In this document: in pieces, positions 1 through 5,107 of the stretch
How positions within the stretch are numbered: position 1 is the stretch's first letter
How the letters are laid out: each line of letters starts with the position of its first letter
Assembly (NCBI GenBank): GCA_900757285.1
Contig: CAAENI010000215.1
Span: 1-11,844, forward strand
Reading direction: 5' to 3'
Source of the DNA: an uncultured Collinsella sp.
Lineage (GTDB): Bacteria > Actinomycetota > Coriobacteriia > Coriobacteriales > Coriobacteriaceae
Length of the DNA stretch: 11,844 bases
The notes under the pieces: generated by a model
Databases searched by the model: none
The model's input: only the letters and a program-made list of their open reading frames with translations
Told to the model about the DNA's origin: nothing
Program-made: the position numbers and the translations under genes

Positions 1-97
1 CGGCCAGATCGTGGAAACCGGCACGCCCGACGAGTTCTTCGACCACCCCCAGACCAAGCGCGCCCAGGACTTCCTCAACTCCATCAAGGGCCACTAA
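1..97 (+). CDS. ABC transporter ATP-binding protein, C-terminal end (partial)
   Basis: Only the last 31 codons and the TAA stop (95-97) are inside the window; the frame begins at base 2. The peptide reads GQIVETGTPDEFFDHPQTKR and ends FLNSIKGH. The pattern of 'G.IVE.G.P.EFF..P...R...FL' is the typical tail of ATPases from polar amino acid importers (GlnQ/HisP class), where it follows the H-loop. Substrate and partner permease lie outside the window. The next gene on the same strand starts 52 bases later and shares no obvious pathway, although a glutamine or polyamine link would be possible. Family assignment is fairly sure; substrate is inference. Confidence 0.8.
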   Translation, partial: GQIVETGTPDEFFDHPQTKRAQDFLNSIKGH

Positions 98-149
98 CCC
101 AATTGCCATATCCGCTCGCCATGACCATCCAAACTCGAAAGCAACACCT

Positions 150-959
150 ATGATCGGAACTCGCACTTCATCGTCATACACCCCGCACGTCAACGTCGAC
201 CCCGCCGACCGTCCGCTCATCCTGGTGGCGCCGCGCTGGGAAGAGGCGAAGCCGTTTTTAAGCGAAACGCTCTCCCCCAACGAGGAAATCGCAAGTGTCT
301 TTGTCGATGCCATCCTTGCCGCCGGCGGCCTGCCGCTGCAGATGTCCATCACCGAGGACATTAAGGTCATCCGTCATTACGTCGATATCGCCGACGGCAT
401 CGCCATTCCCGGCGGCCCCGATGTCAACCCCAAACGTTGGGGCGATGATCGACCCTACGACCCCACCCTCTGCTGCGAGATCCGCGATAGCTTTGAGTTT
501 AAGCTGGTCGGCGAGGTACTCCGCGCCAAAAAGCCGCTCTTTACCACCTGCCGCGGCACGCAGTTGCTCAATGTCGCCACTGGCGGCACCCTGTGCATGG
601 ACGTGCCGAGCCTGGGCGCTCGCGAGGGCCGCACGCAGTGGCGCCATACCCACGTGCTCAACGACCCCGTGCATCCCGTCGAGGTCGTGCCGGGCTCGCT
701 GTTGGAGCGCGCGCTTGGCGGGCACAGGCTGATCCAGACCAACTCCGCACACCACTGCTGCGTCGATCATCTGGGTAAGAGCACGCGTTTGGTCGCCAAG
801 GCAACCGACGGCGTTCCCGAGTGCATCGAGGTCGAAGGCCAGCCATTCTGCTTGGGCGTGCAATGGCACCCTGAGTACACGTGGAAGACGCTCGAGACCG
901 ACTTTAACCTGTGGAAGTCGTTTGTCGAAGCAGCAGCCAAGGTAAAGCAGGCCCGCTAG
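150..959 (+). CDS. Gamma-glutamyl-gamma-aminobutyrate hydrolase family protein (peptidase C26, class I glutamine amidotransferase-like)
   Basis: This 269-residue protein has the class I glutamine amidotransferase fold used by PuuD-like hydrolases, which cleave gamma-glutamyl amide bonds such as gamma-glutamyl-GABA in putrescine breakdown. Seen directly: an oxyanion-strand region IPGGPDVNP (residues 86-94), the nucleophile elbow TTCRGTQLLN with Cys134, a 'RTQWRHTHVL' segment typical of this family (161-170), and the catalytic His-Glu pair in VQWHPE (His240, Glu242). Length matches the family's usual 240-270 residues and it has no signal peptide, so it should be cytosolic. The ATG at 150 has only a weak purine stretch (GAAAG, 136-140) upstream. 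No other putrescine genes are visible, so the exact substrate is open; the family call is strong. Confidence 0.9.
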   Translation: MIGTRTSSSYTPHVNVDPADRPLILVAPRWEEAKPFLSETLSPNEEIASVFVDAILAAGGLPLQMSITEDIKVIRHYVDIADGIAIPGGPDVNPKRWGDDRPYDPTLCCEIRDSFEFKLVGEVLRAKKPLFTTCRGTQLLNVATGGTLCMDVPSLGAREGRTQWRHTHVLNDPVHPVEVVPGSLLERALGGHRLIQTNSAHHCCVDHLGKSTRLVAKATDGVPECIEVEGQPFCLGVQWHPEYTWKTLETDFNLWKSFVEAAAKVKQAR

Positions 960-992
960 CTCGCGAACCACTCAGGTTAAAGCCTCCTAAGC

Positions 993-1030
993 CAGGGGGG
1001 CGGACACCAGCTACGGTGCCCGCCCCCCTG
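993..1030 (+). terminator. Hairpin terminator after the C26 hydrolase
   Basis: Bases 993-1008 and 1015-1030 form a 16-bp stem with one A/C mismatch around a 6-base loop; the outer part pairs CAGGGGGGCGG with CCGCCCCCCTG. It sits between two convergent genes (hydrolase ending at 959, permease ending at 1069). The following bases (TATTTGATAT) are only moderately T-rich, so it is a strong hairpin with a weak tail. It may block transcription from both sides. Confidence 0.6.
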
Positions 1031-1068
1031 TATTTGATATGCTCGGTATGATTATCCCTCACAAACAA

Positions 1069-1887
1069 TCAGAGAAATCTCGACCGCAATCGGTCGACAG
1101 TAAAGCAAATGGCAACAACGCTTGCTACGTTTATGAGACAGTCAATTAAAATCGAAATGCATTGACCATTCCCCAACGGAGTCACGCCGCAAATCCACAT
1201 GAGCATCGAGGCTGGAAGCGGAAGCATGGAATTGGCCCAGAGCTGTATATAGATCGCTACGACGTTGACAAGCAGCAGCATGCCAATCGGACCGAAGCCG
1301 GCCCCAAAATAGGAAACAGCGATCACGCAAGAGACCACATATGCAAGACAGACGGCACTCGCCAGAAGAAGTCGATAGCAAAATATATTCAGGTTGAAAT
1401 ACTGTTGAGCATCCAAAACGATCGTGCAATTAAGGCAGTACAAAACGACGCTCGACAGGATAAAAGCGCCCAAAAGCGCGAAAGAAGACAGCGTCGCTCG
1501 CGCAACGATAGCGCACACACGCTTCCCTCCCCGAGCCTCCGACAACCCCCACGGTTCCTCAATAAAGCCCGAACTGACAAAGCGCGGTACAATGCAAGCC
1601 GCGATGAACGGAAAGAACAATGCATGAGCCAACGGGGCTACGTTGAACAGCAGACCACGAAAAACCTCTGCATTACCAAATAGAAGGACATCCTCCGCCG
1701 ATAGCGGAAGCGTCGGGTCTGGGAAAAAGCCCAAGAAACTGTTCTCACGGAGGCTACAGAACCACATCGGGAAAGAATTAAGCTGCAATATCACCATGTA
1801 CGCATAAATTACCAGGATTAAGGCGTACGCCCATTTGCTCACATGCTTCAATTCTGACTGGAGAAGTCTTTTAATCTGACGAGCCAT
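1069..1887 (-). CDS. ABC exporter permease subunit, second (ABC-2 type)
   Basis: A 272-residue hydrophobic protein. Starting from ATG 1887, about six membrane segments can be read (near residues 17-38, 80-102, 127-150, 163-190, 196-215 and 245-265), with a larger outside loop after the first helix. This layout fits ABC-2 type permeases, including the LanE/LanG/BcrB class, but sequence alone does not name a substrate. Start choice: an in-frame GTG at 1896 exists, but the ATG at 1887 has a G-rich ribosome site (GGGGGTG) about eight bases upstream. The ATG start overlaps the upstream permease by 17 bases, implying coupled translation. It is the last gene of the three-gene operon and ends opposite the C26 hydrolase terminator. 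Codon use is less GC-rich than in flanking genes. Confidence 0.8.
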   Translation of the reverse strand: MARQIKRLLQSELKHVSKWAYALILVIYAYMVILQLNSFPMWFCSLRENSFLGFFPDPTLPLSAEDVLLFGNAEVFRGLLFNVAPLAHALFFPFIAACIVPRFVSSGFIEEPWGLSEARGGKRVCAIVARATLSSFALLGAFILSSVVLYCLNCTIVLDAQQYFNLNIFCYRLLLASAVCLAYVVSCVIAVSYFGAGFGPIGMLLLVNVVAIYIQLWANSMLPLPASMLMWICGVTPLGNGQCISILIDCLINVASVVAICFTVDRLRSRFL

Positions 1888-2695
1888 TGAGCACACCCCC
1901 AGCGCGAAAGCTCAAGAGAGCGTAAATCAATACCGATAGACAGCTGGCTGCCACGCCATATCCCAGAAGCGTCAGCTGCCCCATATCGCTATACCCAAGG
2001 GCACATCCGACTCCAAGGTACGGCCCCGGAAGGAAGAAGATCCATCGCAAGGATGGTATAGGTGCCTGAAGGAAGGCTCCGTAGAGCGTCAAGCTCATGA
2101 CAAATCCGACTATCACCACGGCCCCACTCAATACAGCGCTGCCCGTTATCCGATAGATGGTCACCGTCTCCAGCGCAACCGATATCACCAATACGGCGTT
2201 GACTATCATTGCAGGCAAAAATACAGTTAGTATGTTGTGCGAGTAGTTATGCCCTCCACGTATTATGGCTATTGCAAAAAGAAGAAGGCAAAGCGCGCTA
2301 TATGTTGCGCCGATTATTAAAGCAGACGAAAGTACATGTGCCAGAGCCCCATTAAAACGGGCGAGACCTCTTGCTGAAGAAATTCGGTATCCCTCTTTAT
2401 AGCCATGCTCCTGTAAAAGCACCAAACAAACGATGAGTGGAACGAACAGGGATGTACCGGCAAAAGCGCTGCGCGCAAGGGACTCATCAGGCGCAGAAGG
2501 ATCGATTGCATTCCAGAGGAAACCAATATCCTCCCCACAAACGCCATAGCCAAAGGCGAGCAGCGTTGTTCCGTTTTTCAGAAAGATGCCGAAGAGAAGG
2601 CCGAACGCCAGCATAAGCGCAAGACCAAACTTCGCCGGAAATATCCTGTGCAAACGCATCATATCTGCCTTTATGGGATGGATCGCCCGCTTCAT
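1871..2695 (-). CDS. ABC exporter permease subunit, first (ABC-2 type)
   Basis: A 274-residue membrane protein with about six helices (roughly 21-40, 85-104, 127-150, 163-183, 195-215, 246-268). The short hydrophilic stretch after helix 2 (QEHGYKEGYRISSARGLARF) corresponds to the coupling region seen in ABC-2 permeases of the bacitracin/lantibiotic immunity type, which often have a Glu and an Arg-Gly pair there. The ATG at 2695 overlaps the stop of the ATPase gene by four bases (ATGA), so the subunits are translationally coupled. It is similar in size and topology to the next permease but shows little evident sequence identity with it, so the pair likely forms a heterodimer. Family assignment to ABC-2 exporters is confident; assignment to the LanE/BcrB group is inference. 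Confidence 0.8.
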   Translation of the reverse strand: MKRAIHPIKADMMRLHRIFPAKFGLALMLAFGLLFGIFLKNGTTLLAFGYGVCGEDIGFLWNAIDPSAPDESLARSAFAGTSLFVPLIVCLVLLQEHGYKEGYRISSARGLARFNGALAHVLSSALIIGATYSALCLLLFAIAIIRGGHNYSHNILTVFLPAMIVNAVLVISVALETVTIYRITGSAVLSGAVVIVGFVMSLTLYGAFLQAPIPSLRWIFFLPGPYLGVGCALGYSDMGQLTLLGYGVAASCLSVLIYALLSFRAGGVLNGSSD

Positions 2696-3453
2696 AGCGA
2701 GACCGCCTTCATCAAGCGCCTGTAATACTCTTTTAGGGACGACGCCTCATCCCTTATGACATCCATCGATTCCTTTTTCAGCAGTTCACCGTCATGAAGA
2801 AACAGGCAGCTTGTTGCAACCGATGCCAGCTCATCCAAGTCGTGGCTAGAGATAAGCATGGTTTTGCCCTGCTCCCGATTCAATCGGCCGATAAGGGCCC
2901 ATATACTCTCGATGCCCAACGGATCCAATCCATTTGCCGGCTCATCGAAAATTAGTACGTCGGTGTCGCCCAATAAAGCCGTAGCTATATCCAGTCGCCG
3001 TTTCATTCCCAGAGAAAAACTGCTCACGCTCTTTTTCTCATCGACGTCCAGCCCGACTAGGCCCAAGACGCGAGGAACCTCACGTTTCTCATCGAGCCCC
3101 CATTCCGCGCATCGGATCCGAAGATTCTCAGCCGCACTGAGGGATTGGTATGCTCCGCAGGAATCTGGCACATAGCCGACACGCGTCCGCATCAGGCTCA
3201 GCTCTTTTTTCGACTTGCCTCCAAAGAGCTCCACGCTCCCCGACGATGGCTCACAGAGGCCCAATACGATTTTAATAAGCGTGCTTTTGCCCGCCCCGTT
3301 TGCACCAACAAGGGCGCAGAGCTCAGACTGATGTACCTCGAAGGAAACGTCATGCAAAACGCGGCGCCTCCCATAGCGCTTTGACACCCTTGATAGCCTT
3401 ATCGTTGATACGTTCATTGGCCTCCCGTTCCGCTTGATAGCAAAACCGCTCAT
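2692..3453 (-). CDS. ABC exporter ATP-binding protein (BcrA/LanF-like)
   Basis: A 253-residue ATPase. Visible motifs: Walker A GANGAGKST (50-58), a Q-loop region GYVPDSCGAY that lacks Gln (about 102-111), signature SFSLGMKRRL (145-154), Walker B DVLIFDEP (165-172) and H-loop SSHD (His204). The degenerate signature 'SLGM(K)R' and a non-Gln Q-loop are typical of BcrA, NatA and LanF subfamilies, which power ABC-2 exporters for peptides, antibiotics or lipid-cycle protection. Start: ATG 3453 has AAGGA five bases upstream; an alternative ATG at 3417 (12 codons in) fits the usual family N-terminus but has GGAGG only three bases away. It leads the operon with the two permeases, and its promoter holds a motif shared with the neighbouring regulator operon. 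Confidence 0.92.
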   Translation of the reverse strand: MSGFAIKRNGRPMNVSTIRLSRVSKRYGRRRVLHDVSFEVHQSELCALVGANGAGKSTLIKIVLGLCEPSSGSVELFGGKSKKELSLMRTRVGYVPDSCGAYQSLSAAENLRIRCAEWGLDEKREVPRVLGLVGLDVDEKKSVSSFSLGMKRRLDIATALLGDTDVLIFDEPANGLDPLGIESIWALIGRLNREQGKTMLISSHDLDELASVATSCLFLHDGELLKKESMDVIRDEASSLKEYYRRLMKAVSL

Positions 3454-3491
3454 ATCGTTCCTTCTTTACTTTATCGTTTTCCATAGTTGTT

Positions 3492-3520
3492 ATTGTTTTT
3501 CGATAACTCATATTTGTCAA
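3492..3520 (-). promoter_or_regulatory. Predicted promoter and operator of the ABC exporter operon
   Basis: On the minus strand a perfect -35 box TTGACA lies at 3520-3515. Seventeen bases further is a weak -10 candidate AACAAT (3497-3492). The segment 3492-3506, read on the plus strand as ATTGTTTTTCGATAA, overlaps the -10 and spacer and matches 13 of 15 bases of a motif in front of the DUF2975 gene (complement of 4535-4549). Its position is typical for a repressor operator. A shorter related half, ATCGTTTTC, occurs at 3473-3481. Box spacing is seen; function is inference. Confidence 0.5.
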
Positions 3521-3526
3521 GATAAT

Positions 3527-3557
3527 CTAAAAGAAAGAACCCGTGTTAGACACGGGT
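3527..3557 (-). terminator. Rho-independent terminator of the DUF2975/XRE operon
   Basis: On the minus strand the stem ACCCGTG/CACGGGT (3557-3551 with 3545-3539) closes a 5-base loop TCTAA and is followed by TCTTTCTTTT, a good U-rich tail. It lies 41 bases past the XRE stop codon and just before the ABC operon's -35 box. This separates the two leftward transcription units, which means the ABC genes depend mainly on their own promoter. Confidence 0.85.
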
Positions 3558-3597
3558 CCCTTCACGCTGATATTTCGTTTTAGTTGTTCGCCTTAAG

Positions 3598-3927
3598 CTA
3601 CTCGTCGCTCAAATCGACAGCAAAGACTGATGTCGGAAGCGACGCCTCATTGCCTCCGCCGTCCCGCATCTGCCTCACAACGTTTTTTGCACGCTCAACA
3701 ATAAGCTCCTCAAGCTCTTTCTCACTCACGCGCTGAATAATATCTCCCGGTTGACAATCAAGCTCATCACAGATATCGAGGAGCGTCTTTAGGCGAATAG
3801 CTTTTATCTTTCCGTTTCTAAGCTTTGAAATATTAGCCGGAGTATGCCCCGTCGCTCGAATCAGATCAGCACTGGTCTTTCCAGTCTTAAGCAGCTGCGT
3901 CTCAAGCTCGATGATGAGATAGCTCAT
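3598..3927 (-). CDS. XRE-family transcriptional regulator (YozG-like, Cro/C1 helix-turn-helix)
   Basis: A 109-residue protein whose first 65 residues form a compact Cro/C1-type helix-turn-helix domain: SADLIRATGHTPANISKLRN (19-38) supplies helices 2-3, and 'KAIRLKTLLDICDELDCQPGDII' follows as helices 4-5. The end 'LDCQPGDI' is characteristic of YozG-type regulators that are encoded next to DUF2975 proteins in Firmicutes and actinobacteria. The C-terminal 40 residues are charged and unlike the short canonical members. It has a strong ribosome site (AGGAGGA) before ATG 3927 and starts eight bases after the DUF2975 gene, so they are one operon. It probably autoregulates; the palindrome at 4518-4549 is a candidate site. 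Direction of regulation is unknown. Confidence 0.9.
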   Translation of the reverse strand: MSYLIIELETQLLKTGKTSADLIRATGHTPANISKLRNGKIKAIRLKTLLDICDELDCQPGDIIQRVSEKELEELIVERAKNVVRQMRDGGGNEASLPTSVFAVDLSDE

Positions 3928-3935
3928 GTTTCCTC

Positions 3936-4496
3936 CTACACAAGCTCGTCAGACTGCTCTTGGAGCAGCGAGGCATAACTCCAGATCGCCGAGATAAACA
4001 GACAGACAACTGCGCCGATAAACGACCCCGCATCAAAGGTAGCGCCTTGGCAAATCTCAATAACGAAGGAATGAGGCACGATGTAAAGCTCCAGTCCGCC
4101 AATGGTGAGATTGACCGATCCATAGGCACCAACAAGCGAAACCGCGGCGTTAACAGCAAAGGCAAGCGCGAGAACACGGATAAGCCGCACATGCGTCTTG
4201 GTAAAGGGCGAGACGCCTCGCGAGATGTTACGGCTGATCCCGCACAAAACGACAAGCGAAATACCCACGACGAGTGCCAGGCACAGTCCGCTTGGGATAA
4301 CGATGCACCCGCCATTGAGAAGCGTCACGACACCGAAAGAATCGACAGAAGCAACGTTTGCAACCGCATACCAGATCACGTAAACAACCAACGCGGCAAA
4401 AGCAACGAGCATCCCTGCAAAAACGGCTGCCATGCAAAAACCAAGCTTCCTGATATTTTCGCCCGCCTTGGCCATACGCTGAACGCTGTTGGACAT
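3936..4496 (-). CDS. DUF2975 family membrane protein
   Basis: A 186-residue protein from ATG 4496, with four membrane helices (about 20-43, 66-87, 106-124, 157-177). The conserved loop 'SRGVSPFTKTHVRLIR' (92-107) and the ending 'YASLLQEQSDELV' match the DUF2975 pattern, in which a PFT motif precedes helix 3 and an 'LQEE.D..V' tail closes the protein. Its biochemical role is not established; the family almost always sits with a small YozG-like XRE regulator, as here. The frame stays open to an ATG at 4595, but that longer version would run through the palindromic operator-like site, whereas 4496 has an AGGGTGA ribosome site close upstream, so I chose 4496. A role as membrane sensor for the regulator is inference. 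Confidence 0.88.
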   Translation of the reverse strand: MSNSVQRMAKAGENIRKLGFCMAAVFAGMLVAFAALVVYVIWYAVANVASVDSFGVVTLLNGGCIVIPSGLCLALVVGISLVVLCGISRNISRGVSPFTKTHVRLIRVLALAFAVNAAVSLVGAYGSVNLTIGGLELYIVPHSFVIEICQGATFDAGSFIGAVVCLFISAIWSYASLLQEQSDELV

Positions 4497-4517
4497 ACAC
4501 TCACCCTCATCGGCTCT

Positions 4518-4549
4518 ATCGTTATTCGAACAGTTTATCGAACAACGAT
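4518..4549. promoter_or_regulatory. Inverted repeat upstream of DUF2975/XRE operon (candidate operator)
   Basis: Arms ATCGTTATTCGA (4518-4529) and TCGAACAACGAT (4538-4549) are complementary at 11 of 12 positions, with an 8-base spacer. The site lies 22-53 bases upstream of the chosen DUF2975 start, where a promoter should be, and is AT-rich against a GC-rich background. The right half extended inward (4535-4549) resembles a motif in the ABC operon promoter. A binding site for the operon's own XRE protein is the simplest explanation. Confidence 0.55.
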
Positions 4550-4638
4550 ATGGATTGCATGCGGAAAGCCCCGCCAGTGCGCATAGGCCATTCACTAATC
4601 AGAAGAGGTGAGCGTGGATTTTTGGACACGTATCGAAC

Positions 4639-4702
4639 GAGCGTGGATAATCTCCCACTTTGAGGCCGCCACCGGGCCTAAAACGGGAGATTATCCACGC
4701 TC
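4639..4702. repeat. Long intergenic palindrome, 18-bp perfect arms
   Basis: GAGCGTGGATAATCTCCC (4639-4656) is perfectly complementary to 4685-4702. Inside, AGGCC (4663-4667) pairs with GGCCT (4675-4679) and TTT with AAA beyond a bulged G, so one long hairpin can form. The first ten bases of the arm also occur as a direct copy at 4610-4619. It lies between the HPt stop (4727) and the DUF2975 start and has no U-rich tail on either strand. It could stop transcription by structure alone, or be a dispersed palindromic element. Confidence 0.8.
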
Positions 4703-4726
4703 ATAGTCATCAAGGCTCACAGCCTC

Positions 4727-5083
4727 TTACTCGGCCGCCTCGCGCAAGGCCGACATCGTTGCCGCATATTGCTGCTGCAGCGCATGCATTCCCTCGCGAG
4801 CGCCGTCAACGGCATCGGCGCCGCGCAGCGCTTCGGTCACCACAACCGCCGGCTCGTACAGATTATCGAATCCCAGGTTCTGGCTCACGCCCTTGAGCGT
4901 GTGCGCTGCCATAAACGCACCTTCGGCGTCTCCTGCCGCCATGGCGGCCTCCAGCTTGCCCATGCTCTCGTCATCCAAAAACTTGAGGGCAAAGCGGGCA
5001 AGCATTTCCCCGCCCATCAGCCGAGCGCACGCGTCGTCATAATTAGCGCCGATCTTCTCATACGCCTCACGCATGGAAATCAT
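4727..5083 (-). CDS. HPt (histidine phosphotransfer) domain protein
   Basis: A 118-residue, entirely helical protein made of a single HPt domain. The phosphoacceptor motif is AAHTLKGVSQNLGF (59-72) with His61; the pattern 'H.LKG.s.nlG' is diagnostic of HPt four-helix bundles that carry phosphoryl groups between receiver domains. There is no kinase catalytic domain, so it is a free-standing relay protein in the cytosol. ATG 5083 has AGGAG ten bases upstream; an internal Met4 is possible. It starts 24 bases after the stop of the receiver/HD-GYP gene, so the two are co-transcribed and the receiver of that protein is the obvious partner. A kinase must be supplied from elsewhere. Confidence 0.9.
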   Translation of the reverse strand: MISMREAYEKIGANYDDACARLMGGEMLARFALKFLDDESMGKLEAAMAAGDAEGAFMAAHTLKGVSQNLGFDNLYEPAVVVTEALRGADAVDGAREGMHALQQQYAATMSALREAAE

Positions 5084-5107
5084 GGATTAAAAACTCCTTT
5101 GGTCAAA

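Noticed and set aside
258..971. A 237-codon minus-strand frame opposite the C26 hydrolase
   Set aside because: It is antisense to a protein with a full catalytic set and lacks a ribosome site or motif.
1162..1683. A 173-codon plus-strand frame opposite the second permease
   Set aside because: It is highly charged and low in hydrophobic residues, the expected antisense of a membrane protein gene.
4497..4595. Upstream 33-codon extension of DUF2975 from ATG 4595
   Set aside because: It crosses the operator-like palindrome, is Cys/Asn-rich unlike the family N-terminus, and the internal ATG 4496 has a ribosome site.
4610..4702. CRISPR-like or clustered repeat array
   Set aside because: There are only two direct and one inverted copy of a ten-base unit, with no regular spacers and no cas genes.
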